A stretch of DNA of 64,000 nt from Vulcanisaeta distributa JCM 11216 (GTDB lineage: Archaea; Thermoproteota; Thermoprotei; Thermoproteales; Thermocladiaceae): assembly GCF_001315985.1 (NCBI RefSeq), contig NZ_BBBI01000007.1, positions 1 through 64,000 of the forward strand, written 5' to 3'. Shown here in pieces: positions 32,012 to 42,435 of this stretch (the stretch's first letter is position 1; each line of letters opens with the position of its first letter). Under the pieces are notes generated by a model. That model did not search any database. It had not been told where the DNA came from and saw only the letters and a list, made by a program, of their open reading frames with translations. Made by a program: the position numbers and the translations under genes.

Positions 32012-32063
32012 GGGGGCGGATGATGGCGAGCCACCTAGGCGGCTACTCGCCTGACACCCCCCC
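32012..32063 (+). other. GC-rich hairpin with a kink-turn-like internal loop between converging genes
   Basis: Stem parts are GGGGG (32012-32016) with the C run (from 32057), and GGCGAG (32025-32030) with CTCGCC (32046-32051), capped by CC ACCTAGGC GG. The internal loop between the stems has TGA on both strands (32021-32023 and 32052-32054), which resembles a C/D-box kink-turn. It sits between the stops of coxL and leuS. It may be a bidirectional terminator, a small RNA or an L7Ae site. The C run length is suspect (see findings). Confidence 0.4.
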
Positions 32064-32092
32064 TTACTATTTATTATTTTATAAAGTAAAAT

Positions 32093-35000
32093 TCACCGAC
32101 TTTCCTTCATGGCTTCTACGTATATTGCAGGTCTTCCAGGCAGTGAATTCCTAGCCCTATTGCTGGGGTCGTACGCCGGATTGGTCGCATCCTGGATAAA
32201 AACCTCAGTGCCTATTCTCGACCTGATGTAACTGCTTAATTCCTTGAATACCCTTATTTCCATCTCCCTACTAACTATTTTCCTCGGTATTGTACCATCA
32301 ACGACCTTAGACACCAAGTTAGCCACCCTATCAGCCATGCGCCTATACTCCGGCTTACCCACTATTGCCCTTATTGTCTCACCCATCGTCTTACCCTCAT
32401 TGATAAGTCTAGTGGCCTCATTAACGATTTGGTAATACTCATTTGGTGGACCCACGTATAGATATACCGACTTAGGCGTTATCTTCGTAACCCTGAGTAT
32501 CTCCTGCACGTCCTCCACAGCCCTCTCAATAAGGTCTAGGGCAATGTCCAACTCATCATTTATTAACTCCTCACTATACTCAGGCCAGGGTTCCAGGGAT
32601 ATGAACGTATCATTACCCATCCTATGCCAAAGCTCCTCAGCAATGTGAGGCATGACCGGCTGTAACAACTTAACCCAACGCTCCAGTACGTACCACAGGG
32701 CCCACCTAACCTCATCCCTACTCGCATTAATGACACCCGTAATCTCTAAGTACTTCTCAACCGATGAGAGTAGGTCGAAGAATGCCTTAAGCGTGTACCC
32801 CCCTAATGTTCTCATTATCCATATCAACCGTCGAATCACGTATTACCTTATTCACCTTAGAAACTAACCACTGCGTAATTAATGATGAACTCCTAACATC
32901 AATATTAACTGTTGGTTTGCCCTCCTTGATTACTTCATTTGCAAGGTTCCAGAACCTAACTAACCTACCTGCGACACTGGCTACGTCATCCTCCCTCCAA
33001 TCAAGTGTTGAGTCCAGGTCGGTAGCTGAGGCCAGGTAAAGCCTGGCAAGGTCTGCGCTGTACTTCCTTGGAATGTAGGGTAGTGGAAGTACGTTACCCA
33101 ACGACCTACTCATCTTCATGCCCTCCCTAATCACGTACTCATTGAGCGTTATCGACCTCGGCCAATACTTCTCTGGAAATATGGCGACGTGGTGGAACAC
33201 GAAGAAGCTCAGGTGACTACTTATTAGATCAGGACCGCTATGCCTCTCATCCACTGGGTACCAGTAGTCAAACTCATTTCTTAAATCCTCAACAAGCTCC
33301 TTACTGACACCAAATAACTCAGCGACACGGCTTGGATCACCCTCGCCTAAGAACACGTAGTTGAAGAATGCCATTATTGCATTGAGGGCATCCTTATCGT
33401 TACCCCTACTATTTATGACCCTCTTGGCGAAATCGCCTAGTTTCTTATCAAGGCCGCTTGACCTTACTTTATGGGCGATTGTGTAATATGCCATATATAT
33501 CGTTGAGTCACTCAGGGACTCGATTATCCAGTCTGGATCCCAGGGCAGTCTCGTGCCTAACCCCCCTCTTCCTTGCGCACGGTCTCATGGACAACCAATT
33601 AAACACGTCCTCAAAGTTCTTCCTGTACTTCTCGGGTATTATCCTCATTGAATTAAGGCACTTGAATGCTTTAGCCTTCCACTCTGGATTTCCGTAATTT
33701 AAGAACCACTGATCCTTAATCACAGCCGCGATGACGGGATTGCCGCTCCTTGTATATACCTTCCTGGGTTCAAGCTCGTACATTCTACCCCCCCACGCAC
33801 CCTGCTCACTCAGTGCCTTAATCGTCCTCTCCCTAGCCTCATTGACGCTTAATCCAGGGAATAACGTATTCTCCTTCATAACGCCGTTGTAAAACTCCTC
33901 CCTATACACGATTCTCGTAGCCTCGTCAAGCTTCTCCTTATCGCCTTGGTCCTTAACGCCGAGTTTCTCGACCACGTCCTTGGCCGGATACCTACCGTAG
34001 TTGGGTAGCTTAATGATGCTTATGGGCTCTATCGATTCAACAACCTCCTTAATCCCGTACCTACTCAATGCCTCCTCATCCTTCTTAAGGTCTATTAGGG
34101 CTACGTAATCGTAGGGTGCGTGGGCAGGTACGCTATAGACGATACCCGTGCCCGTATTCTCATCGATGAAACCGCGGGTAGCACCGGCACTCTCCTATTA
34201 ATTAGTGGTGTAATTACGTACTTACCTATCAATTCCTCACCACGTACTGAACCAACGACCTTAACGTCATAGCCCTGATAACCTAACTTCCAGGCGGCTG
34301 GCTTCGATATTATCCATCTCTCGCCATTAACCTCGGCAATGACGTACTCAATGCTTGGGTGAACCCACACATTCGTGATTCCATATATGGTCTCAGGCCT
34401 TAATGTAGCCGCGACCAGGTACTCATTTGAATTCTCCAGCTTAAACTTCACTAGGTTGAACTCGAGTATGTCTATTGTTATTTCGTCCCCCCCACCCTTA
34501 ATGTCATGCTCACCCACTGCCTGATTCTCATCCGGTGAGTATAGGACTACGTGGCTGCCCTGCGTTATGTAACCGGCCTCCCTTAACCTGTAGTACTGCC
34601 AGATAATGAATGCGTTGTAGTCAGGGTCTCCGGTCGTGAATTGTCTCCTAAAGTCCATTGAGTAGCCCATGGACATGAAGTCCCTAGTGTAGACTGAGGC
34701 GAAGAATTGGGCTATGTTCCAGGGGTTAGTGAATGTGCTTAGTACCTCCTTAATCTTGCCTGGGTCGTCTACGTATAGGCTTACGTACCAGGAATACAGC
34801 TTTATATCCTCTGGGTCCCCCTTCATTATCCTGTCAGCCACTGACTGTATCGGAGTTCCCGTTATATGCCATGCGATTGGGAATAGAACATTAAACCCCC
34901 CCCTAGCCCTCTTATACCTAGCCATTATGTCGCCTATCGTGAACGTCCTACCATGTCCTATGTGCGGTGAACCCGATACGTATGGGTAAGGCACCGTGAT

Positions 35001-35144
35001 AAAGTACTTGGGTTTATTAGACCTTGGTTCGGCATTAAAAATGCCTCTCTCGTACCACTCCCTCTGCCACTTTCTCTCAATTTCCCTAATTTCCCTTAGA
35101 AATTCACCGTATAATTCTTCAACCTTTGACTTAAACGCTTCCAT
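32093..35144 (-). CDS. leuS: Leucyl-tRNA synthetase, archaeal type, several frame breaks
   Basis: Class I synthetase of about 950-1000 residues. The HIGH motif is PHIGHGRTFTIGD near residue 60, the editing domain follows, and the KMSKS motif is KMSRSLGNVLP near 33110. The pieces are 34101-35144, 33508-34068, 32787-33494 and 32093-32839, with breaks near 34190, 33555 and 32800. A 7-C run near 34896 adds a Gly to RARG-FNVL. The final anticodon-binding and C-terminal domains are present to the SLPGRPAIYVEAMKES end. It is essential, so the breaks are almost surely sequence errors. Confidence 0.93.
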
Positions 35145-35200
35145 TTCATTTCCTAAGAAAAACCATCGTTTTTAATAATTACTATTTCATTTTTAAGTCT

Positions 35201-35640
35201 TTAGTCAGCACCGCTGACCTCGGTATCAAGGAACTTAGTCTCCGCTAATTCAGCAAATCTAGAAATAACCCTCTCCTCACTAATTATGTCTCTGATGGAG
35301 ATAACACCACGTAATTTATCCCCATCCATGACTATTAAATGCCTCACTTTATAATCATTCATTAGTAGGCAGCCCTATAAACACTATCCTTGGGACTTAT
35401 AGTAACGAGGTTACCCACAGTACCAACATCCGTAACCCTGGCGTTTAAGTCAACGCCATTAGCCAGTGCCTTAATTATGTCTCTCTCCGAAATAACACCA
35501 ATGGGTTTTCCTGAACTATTAACGATCACCAGTAGGCCGATGTTTTCCTTACTCATTAAATCAATAGCGTCCTTAACCCTGGCCTTATCGTTTATTACAA
35601 CGGGTTCTCTCTTTATTATTTTATCAACAGTAATGCTCAT
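35201..35640 (-). CDS. Two-CBS-domain protein, frame broken
   Basis: About 145 residues with a tandem CBS (Bateman) pair. The first domain has VVINDKARVKDAIDLMSKENIGLLVIV and GVISERDIIKAL; after a break near 35362 the second reads DYKVRHLIVMDGDKLRGVISIRDII. CBS pairs bind adenosine nucleotides or SAM and regulate partner proteins. The ATG at 35640 is chosen over a TTG upstream. No partner gene is evident; the nearest is leuS downstream. Confidence 0.8.
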
Positions 35641-35763
35641 CGACAATTAACGCATATAATCATTTATAAACTTTATGCGTTATTTATAATGATAAAATAA
35701 TATGAATAATCGCCAAAAAGATGATAAAATAATTTAAAAAGAGAATACGATCCTTATTAAGTA

Positions 35764-36653
35764 ATGGCGTATTTAACGACCCAATCCATAATTGGGATCA
35801 TAATCTTCATAATATTAATCATAACAACAATAATAGGGTTTAGAGGTAAGACCGTGATTATTCGCGAGTTGATAAGACACTCACGCGTTGGTGATACTTG
35901 CATACTCTCCATGGACTTAGACATAGTAGACCCGTTAAGACGAAGGACCGCATTGGAGGGACTCTATGCATACATTACTATGTACTTCGTTAGGGATGAT
36001 GGTTCCATGATACAATTCTTTAAGGGTTACGTACCCTCATTGAGCAATACTTGGAGAGTAATGGATTTATCACCAAGCATTAGGTTGTTTAACCTAGCCA
36101 TTGGTGGTGATGGTATAGTCGTTACTGATATATTAATACCATATCCATCATCCCTTGAATCACCTGGTGGCTTAATAATGCCATTTGATATAAAGACCGG
36201 CGAACCCACTGGAATTATCAATTTCCTAAGCATTAGGAGGGCCTTGGCATCAGAGCTCGGTGAGAGACTTGCTCAATCAATGAGCCTAGCGAGATTGTAA
36301 AGAGGATTAGATTAGATTTATCATTTTACAATGGCGTGAGTCTCACAGAGTATTCAACATCATTATTGAAGTTATTGGCACATGTGGGTGTTCAGGTTAA
36401 TAATGAGGTTAGGATTATTGAGGGTTCCGTTGATGCGAGCCTTAGGAAAAACATTAATTGCCCATACCTCTTTAGTAACGCGCAATGCCTATGTAAGGCA
36501 TTTAGGACTACATGGGCTTGGTTTACTATTATTGAGGCAATCCTCAGCCTAACCTACGTACTCATACCCTCCCTACTCATACCATTAATAATAGCCCCCC
36601 CGATAATATACATAGTATTGACTTTACTGCTCTCGCTACTGAGGATCATCTAA
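35764..36653 (+). CDS. Membrane protein of unknown function, one frame break
   Basis: I do not recognise a family. Residues 8-27 form one helix (SIIGIIIFIILIITTIIGF). A long soluble domain follows (IVDPLRRRTALEG, YFVRDDGSMIQFFKGYV, FDIKTGEPTGIINFLS). After the break near 36270 the frame continues EIVKRIRLDLSFYN, GVQVNNEVRIIEG and ends in two hydrophobic helices, WAWFTIIEAILSLTYVLI and IIYIVLTLLLSLLRII. Three cysteines lie in NCPYLFSNAQCLCKAF just before the last helices. It may be a membrane-anchored sensor or scaffold. Ends overlap with the converging Cas4-like gene. Confidence 0.6.
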
Positions 36654-37560
36654 CAATACTGTATGGGCAATACCTCCTGTGTTCACAGCCCGAACATAAC
36701 CCCCTACTCGGTGATGGCTTTGGATTCCTAAGTCCGAGCCAATAATCAATAGCGTAATCAACATCCCTAAGAAACTCATCAAATCCCCTAATACTTATTC
36801 TATGAATAGTAACGTACTTAGAGAGCCTCACAAAATCCTCACCACCCTCCAACTGCTTAATTATTATGTCTATGTTATTGATTATTCGAAAGTCCGAGCC
36901 ACGTATAACCTTTATAATAGCCACACCCCGTGGGTTAAGCCCTAGGTAATTCATCATGTGGAAGTACGACTCTGCCTGCAACACATCTCTACCCTTCACA
37001 CTCCCTAATCCTGCTGGACCACCTATCGTCTTTAACTCAATTATATACGCGGGTCTATTATCAAGGTTAATTACCAAGTCAGGAAGGCCAAGTATTGGCA
37101 CATTCCTCCTAACCATGATAAGTGACGCCTCCTGAATAAACGGCTTGCTAAAATCCGCATGACCAATCCAATGCTCCATCTTAGAATTGAAAAAGTAAAT
37201 ACCCTCCTCGCCGCGATTTACAATGACTGGGTTCCAACCAGGCTCAAGCCCAAGTCCCTCCTCATTCACACCGAGTTGCTTGAATGCTCTTGAAGCCCAT
37301 TAATCACGTTCTTATTAACAATCCTACCCTTTAGGTAGTCCAAGTGCATTCTATATTCGCAACCATGAACCTGCGAACCAACGTATCCACTCATTAAAAA
37401 GAGGACACCATGCTTAAGCCTAGGAATTATAATCCTCTCGTCGCCCCCAATAGAGCACGGCTGATTCACCAAGCAATTCCATGCGAGGCGCAATATCGAG
37501 CCTAGGCAAGTAAGTCACCCAAGATATGTCATTAATTGACCTTATATCACCTATAAGCAT
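36646..37560 (-). CDS. Cas4-like PD-(D/E)XK nuclease with Fe-S cysteines, frame broken
   Basis: Start at ATG 37560 gives LIGDIRSINDISWVTYLPRL. Catalytic residues are seen in GLPDLVIN (Asp) and AYIIELKTIG (Glu and Lys), followed by a QAESYFHMMNYL helix typical of RecB-family nucleases. The cysteine set for a [4Fe-4S] cluster is HGCEYRMH in the N-terminal half and CSGCEHRRYC at the C-terminus, which is the Cas4 arrangement. Breaks lie near 37443 (5 G, 4 expected) and near 37300. Cas4 makes 3' overhangs and trims spacers; here no cas genes or repeats are near, so it is a solo copy, perhaps in repair or mobile-element defence. Confidence 0.75.
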
Positions 37561-37656
37561 TACTGGACCAATCCCGTTAATTACCCCTTATAATAGGTAA
37601 ACCCAGTAATTCCCGTATTCACCTAAGGTTTATAATCCCAGCGGTAAGGCGTTGTT

Positions 37657-39035
37657 GTGGGTAAGGTAAAGATCATAGCGACTATAGGGCCTGCCTCAGA
37701 GAAGCCTGAGGTATTGAGGGAATTAATTAAGTACGTCGATGGCATAAGGATAAACTTCTCCCACGGCAATACCGAGGAGTGGAGATCCAGAATATCGAAT
37801 GCCAAGGGCTTTAGGGGGGGCGATATTGCAGTACTTGGTGATTTGAGGGGGGGCCCTGGGGGGGTTAGGACGGGTAGTATGAAACCCATAACGCTTAATG
37901 TTGGCGATTCCGTGGAGTTTAGGCTCGCTGATAAGTCGAATGGGGGGGGATTCGTACCAATACCCAGCCCATCATTCTTCAGAGTCATAACCATTGACGA
38001 TGTCATTGTGATGAATGATGGTAGGTTAAGACTACGTGTTGATAAGGTTTCGGCCAATAATGCCGTATTAACGGCATTAACCGCGGGGGGGACTATTTCC
38101 CAGGAAAAGGCCGTGGTTATTAAGGGTAAGGATTATCCACTGCCAATACTTGATGATTATGATAGGGAGGCCCTTAGGTTCGCCGTAGAAGTCGGTATGG
38201 ACTACGTGGGTATTAGCCACGTTAGGAGCTCGGACGATATTGACGAGGTCCGGACTGAGTTAAGGAGCTCGGTGGCGACTGGGTTAAGCTCGTGGCTAAG
38301 ATTGAGGGTCCCGACGCCGTGAGGAACATGAGGGATGTCATTTGCGCCAGTGACTATGTGATGGTTGCCAGGGGGGGCGACCTAGGCATGCACTTTGACC
38401 TTGAGGAGATACCCAGGATACAAAGCTCAATAATTCGGGAGGCACAGAAATGCGGTGTACCCACCATGGTTGCCACGCAATTGCTTGAGTCTATGATTGA
38501 GCAGCCGGTGCCGACTAGGGCTGAGGTTGTGGATATAACGAATGCCGTCATGGAGGGCGTTGACTCATTATTACTGACTGGGGGGGAGACGGCGGTTGGT
38601 AAATACCCAGTGGATGCTGTACAGTGGTTGAGGAGGGTTGCCACGGAGTATGAGGATGATGTGCGTATTGATAGGGATGTGATGGCTAACCTAACCGATA
38701 GGCTCGCCCTGGGCATTGTTCAACTTGCGAGGACATTGGTGCTAAGATTGTGATTTATTCGAGGGGTGGCAGGTTTGTTGAAGCAATTTCTAAGTATAGG
38801 CCTAGGGTGCCACGTACGTGGGTGTTAGTGATGAGAGGATACTCAGGAGATTAAGGCTTTATTGGGGCGTTGAGCGATACTCATTGGTGACGTTAAGGAC
38901 TATGACGAGGGTGAGAGGGAGACCTTAAATCGACTGATAAGGGACGGCTTAATTGCAAAGGGAGACCTGGTTTTGTTGACCCATGGGGTTATAGATACGT
39001 ATAATGACTATAGCATAAGGATACTCAGGGTTTGA
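37657..39035 (+). CDS. pyk: Pyruvate kinase, several frame breaks
   Basis: Last glycolytic step, PEP to pyruvate. GTG at 37657 gives KVKIIATIGPAS, then GIRINFSHGN, VILNDG-like VIVMNDGRLRL, VGISHVRS, MVARGGDLGMHF and PTRAEVVDITNAVMEG. The invariant ARGDLG and SGETA-type motif (LLTGGETA) each carry an extra Gly from runs at 38368 and 38579. Breaks lie near 38285, 38733 and 38820; the C-terminal domain (GAKIVIYSRGG, then GDLVLLTHG) ends at 39035. Total length of about 455 residues is normal. Confidence 0.92.
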
Positions 39036-39435
39036 TTAGGCGACAACGTCTTCTATGTATTATTATATACGCCACGTAGGCAAGCACTAGGGTAATTATT
39101 AGGAAGAAAATGGTCACCGACGTGTAGCCCATGATTAACGACCTTATTGATAGGTATAGAGGTAATAATGGCATTAATATAACCAACGCTAGGCATAGGT
39201 ATTTTATGTAATTCGCGCTGAATGCGGCATGGGAGGCATTAACCGAGTTAATAACCCTTAACACATCACCAAGCTTTTTACTATTTGGCTCTATGTAGAG
39301 CTTGACGTAACCAAGCCTCACCAACTCCTCAACGGCCTTCCTCTCATCTTCACTCAACGAGTCATAGGCAATCCTACCCCTACTCAAAATTCTCCTGAGT
39401 AACTCCCTACCCCCCCTCTCGCTCAACTCATCCAT
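39025..39435 (-). CDS. Small membrane protein with charged N-terminal domain
   Basis: 136 residues, not recognised. Residues 1-65 are soluble and rich in Arg and Glu (DELSERGGRELLRRILSRG, YDSLSEDERKAVEELVRLGY), with the look of a winged-helix module. Residues 78-130 hold two hydrophobic segments, YLCLALVILMPLLPLYL and TIFFLIITLVLAYVAYIIIH. A basic tail follows. It lies about 20 bases after the membrane gene 39455-39952 on the same strand, so they are likely co-transcribed. Its end overlaps the converging pyk. Confidence 0.55.
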   Translation of the reverse strand: MDELSERGGRELLRRILSRGRIAYDSLSEDERKAVEELVRLGYVKLYIEPNSKKLGDVLRVINSVNASHAAFSANYIKYLCLALVILMPLLPLYLSIRSLIMGYTSVTIFFLIITLVLAYVAYIIIHRRRCRLIKP

Positions 39436-39454
39436 CTCAGTATCACCTCACTAA

Positions 39455-39952
39455 TTAATTCAGACGAAGATAACTGCCTAAATAAGGCATTACGGGATCT
39501 AAGTAACTCAACGGCCGTGTTAAGCCTAATAGATACCTCATCAGGCTTTCACCATAAATAACTAAGTAATTACTACCGCCATCACTGATGAAGCCCCCAA
39601 GGCCCATTATATCACGAAGCAAGGAGAAATCCAGGGTGTCAATTCGTAATGCTGAAACCCACCTATCGCCAATACGCACCACACCATCACCAACACCAAC
39701 ACTGAGACAAAGCCTGCTAAGTTTTAAGTCATTAATTCCCTGAGAGGAAACACTCCTTAATAGCCTAATTTTAGTTGTAACCAAGCCCCCTGAGGTACCC
39801 TTACTTTTCCTACGCCTCACAACAAGGAAATAAATTACTAATGCAATAACCAGTACAATCATGAATAATACGGGACTTATTATAAAGAGAAAGAAAGATA
39901 CTAAAATACCTAAAATCCAATACCAATTTTTCCTTAAAAAATCACTAAACAT
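39455..39952 (-). CDS. Membrane-anchored protein of unknown function
   Basis: 165 residues. Two adjacent hydrophobic stretches near residues 11-45 (YWILGILVSFFLFIISPVLF, then MIVLVIALVIYFLVV) anchor it, followed by a basic stop signal RRRKSKG. The remaining 110 residues are soluble and include LLRSVSSQGINDLKLSRL, GDGVVRIGDRWVSALRI and LGGFISDGGSNYLVIYG. I see no catalytic motif. It is first in a two-gene unit with 39025-39435. Both lie in the gap between pyk and rnpB. Confidence 0.55.
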   Translation of the reverse strand: MFSDFLRKNWYWILGILVSFFLFIISPVLFMIVLVIALVIYFLVVRRRKSKGTSGGLVTTKIRLLRSVSSQGINDLKLSRLCLSVGVGDGVVRIGDRWVSALRIDTLDFSLLRDIMGLGGFISDGGSNYLVIYGESLMRYLLGLTRPLSYLDPVMPYLGSYLRLN

Positions 39953-40217
39953 GATTGCCTTCAGAATATAATAATCGTAGAAGCTAATTAATTAATTGGA
40001 TAAAAAGAGAAAGAACCATCAATAGAAAAGCTTCATTAAATACGAATTAACGATGCTGATTTCCTACAAATCAACATAAGGCCTTATGAAGCATGAAGAT
40101 AAATGCTTTATTAAGTATATAATGAACCAACGTGATTAAACACCTGTCACAACCCAACTTTCACATTACAAATTAAATTACAACCTTTATAAGAACCCGT
40201 AATATAAATGAAACGGT
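39953..40217. other. AT-rich gap before the micropeptide and rnpB
   Basis: 265 bases with only scattered stops in all frames and no tRNA or box C/D pattern I can confirm. The last 30 bases hold the TATA box CTTTATAAG (40185-40193) of the micropeptide gene. AT content is high compared with coding regions. Confidence 0.5.
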
Positions 40218-40280
40218 ATGTCCAAGAAGGAGAAGAAGGAGGAAGGAAAGAAGGAGGAGAAGAAGGAAAAGAAGAAGTGA
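40218..40280 (+). CDS. Putative 20-residue lysine/glutamate-rich micropeptide
   Basis: ATG at 40218 opens a 20-codon frame of almost only Lys and Glu: MSKKEKKEEG followed by KKEEKKEKKK, then TGA at 40278. A TATA box at 40185-40193 lies about 29 bases upstream, as for leaderless genes here. The codons are purine-rich (AAG and GAG), so a non-coding purine tract is the alternative. The sequence resembles the charged tails of ribosomal proteins such as archaeal S25e, but no such domain follows. It may bind RNA or DNA. Confidence 0.35.
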   Translation: MSKKEKKEEGKKEEKKEKKK

Positions 40281-40402
40281 TAATAAATATGTTGGGTGAG
40301 CGAATGATATTTACTTAAAACAATTTATATTTTCTTTTTCCTTACTGTTTAAACATGCTGTGATCAATAAACCTATAATGAAGAACTACCTGGAGGAAAA
40401 TG

Positions 40403-40640
40403 GCCGCTGTGCGCCCAGCCACGGCATAACTCCCCCCCTTCTGTAGTATTTGTCTAAGGCCCTACCCGGACCTCACCCGTGGAGATCACAGGCCCCCTAT
40501 TTGGGCCACCGTCCCACAGCGACCTCTCGGTCGGCGGGTTGCCCCCCCGCGGGGGGGACCCACGGCACTGTGGGGAAGTTTCCTCAGGCGAGCCGTTGCC
40601 GGGCTCGCCCGGTTGCCTGCCGTGGCTGGGCGCACAGCCG
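40403..40640 (-). ncRNA. rnpB: RNase P RNA, reduced (type T-like) form
   Basis: The RNA runs right to left. The 5' end (40619-40638) and 3' end (40406-40425) form a perfect 20-base-pair P1 helix, GCCGTGGCTGGGCGCACAGC with its complement. Next is a P3 hairpin, GGGCGAGCC with GGCTCGCC. Conserved region I is GAGGAAACTTCC (40574-40585). Near the 3' side ACAGAAGG then GGGAGTTATG (about 40425-40444) matches conserved region V and can pair with ACTTCCCC to form P4. At about 238 bases it lacks room for a full specificity domain, as in the minimal form of Pyrobaculum, Caldivirga and Vulcanisaeta. Loop runs at 40543-40557 are likely length-distorted. Confidence 0.8.
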
Positions 40641-40746
40641 CAAATTACTTAAGTATACTGAGGCTTGATAAAGCTTATCCCGTGCATTGGATATACTTCC
40701 TCATGTGCTGAAATCTTATTAAACCCTTAATGCCAGTTCGATTTGA

Positions 40747-41996
40747 ATGAGTAAATACATATACCCAAACGCCATTATTGCAACTGCAGGTCACGTGGAT
40801 CACGGCAAGACAACACTGGTGCACGCACTCAGCGGTGTCTGGGTCGCCAGGTACAGTGAGGAGATTAAGAGGGCCATGACTGTTAAACTCGGCTACATAA
40901 CCATAGGCCTCTACGAGTGCTCGTCAATGGATGGCGAGTTTAGGATGATAAGTGATGGATTGCTTAAAGACGGTAAGTGCCCCCCCAATGGCGATGAACC
41001 GGTACTAAAGAGGAAGGTGTCAATACTTGATGTACCGGGCCATGAAGTGTTAATAAGTACTATGATATCAGGAATTTCCTATATCGATGCCGCTTTGCTC
41101 GTGATCGATGCCTCAATGCCAGTGCCCCCCCAACCACAGACTGAGGAGCACTTCACGGCATTAACAATAATGGGTCTCAATAAGTTAATAGTTGTTCAGA
41201 ACAAGCTTGACCTAGTGAATAAGGAACAGGCCCTAGAGAACTACAGACAGATTAAGCAGTTCCTTGGCAATACCTGGGCCAGGAACTCACCAATAATACC
41301 CGTGTCCTCGCTACACAAGGTCAATATCGAGGCCATATCCTCATTAATCGACAGATTAGTACCACCCAGGGAAACCTCAGGTGGCGACTTTAGAATGCTC
41401 GTATTAAGAAGCTTCAATGTTAATAAGCCAGGTACCCCACCAGACAAATTGGTTGGTGGCGTGCTTGGTGGTACCGTTATTAAAGGCTCGGCTAAGGTTA
41501 ATGATGAGATTGAGATAAGACCAGGGCTTAAATTGGGTAATAAGTATGAACCAATAATCACGAAGATAGTCAGCATAGCCATCGGTAATGAGTACATCGA
41601 GGAAGCCAGACCAGGTGGTTTAGTGGGTATCGGCACCGAGCTTGATCCAGCATTAACGAAGGCTGACTCCCTCGTCGGCAGTATTGTTGGTAAACCCGGC
41701 ACACTACCACCAGTATGGAGTGAATTAACTCTTGAGTTCCATAGGATAGAGAAACCCAGCGATCAAGCGTTGAGGGAGGTTACGTTTAAGCCTAAGGACG
41801 TGATCATGGTCCATGTTGGATCAGCAGCCGTTATGGGAATCGTAAAGGGATTTCACAGTGATAAGCTTGATGTGATACTTAGGAAGCCGTCTCCGCAGAG
41901 GAGGGTTCCAAGGCCGTGATCACAAAGCAGGTGAATAATAGGTGGAGGATCGTTGGTTATGGAATCCTAAAGGGCGGTAATGCAGTTCTAGAGTGA
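40747..41996 (+). CDS. Translation initiation factor aIF2 gamma, 3' end frame broken
   Basis: GTPase subunit of aIF2 that carries initiator tRNA. Motifs are ATAGHVDHGKTTLV, DVPGHEVLI (with preceding ISILDV), NKLDLV, and the domain 2 to 3 boundary GGDFRMLVLRSFNVNKPGTPP. The gamma-specific zinc knuckle region has a Cys in YECSSMDG and a Cys in DGKCPP; the usual four-Cys knuckle is reduced to two here. A break near 41895 hides the last residues, VSAEEGSKAVITKQVNNRW, which end at 41996. A PIN-domain gene follows, the common archaeal order. Confidence 0.93.
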
Positions 41997-42006
41997 AGTA
42001 ATTGAT

Positions 42007-42408
42007 ATGAAAGTAGAGTGCGTGGTCTTCGATACAAGCGCAATACTACTAATGTTCACCGAGGGCCTGCGCGTCATTGATCAAGTAATTGAACTTATTA
42101 ATTCACCAATAATACCCATGATCCCATACCCAATACTTAGTGAATTAATTAAACTAAGCAAATTAGGTAGGCCCAGTATATCTAGGGCCTCAAGTAACGC
42201 CCTTAATTACGTTATTAATAATTTCTCAATAGCCAACGCCGCGGGTTCACCTGACAATTCCGTGGTGGAGGTATCCACTAGGTATGGCTGCATTGCTGTG
42301 ACTTGCGACATGAAATTACTAAAGAGACTGAGGCGGATGGGCGTTAAAACAATTTATCTAAGGGCCAGTGCAGGCAAACTCGAAGCTGACTTTGACCTTA
42401 ATTTTTAA
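42007..42408 (+). CDS. PIN-domain protein of the Fcf1-like type
   Basis: 133 residues with a PIN fold: VFDTSAILLMF (first Asp), LSELIKLS (Glu), SPDNSVVEVST (Asp) and VTCDMKLLKRLRRMG (last Asp), the four acidic metal ligands. In archaea the gene after aIF2 gamma is commonly an Fcf1/Utp24-like PIN protein thought to act in rRNA processing. It lies 10 bases after aIF2 gamma. A VapC toxin is less likely, since no antitoxin gene is near. Confidence 0.85.
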   Translation: MKVECVVFDTSAILLMFTEGLRVIDQVIELINSPIIPMIPYPILSELIKLSKLGRPSISRASSNALNYVINNFSIANAAGSPDNSVVEVSTRYGCIAVTCDMKLLKRLRRMGVKTIYLRASAGKLEADFDLNF

Positions 42409-42435
42409 GGTAAGAAAAACAAGACTTTATTGATT

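Noticed and set aside
38292-39035. pyk as a true pseudogene
   Set aside because: All motifs to the C-terminus are there, and breaks match tract errors seen in essential genes.
40403-40640. SRP (7S) RNA on the plus strand
   Set aside because: The paired ends could suit it, but GAGGAAAC and ACAGAA on the minus strand match RNase P regions I and V, and the SRP helix 8 motif is absent.
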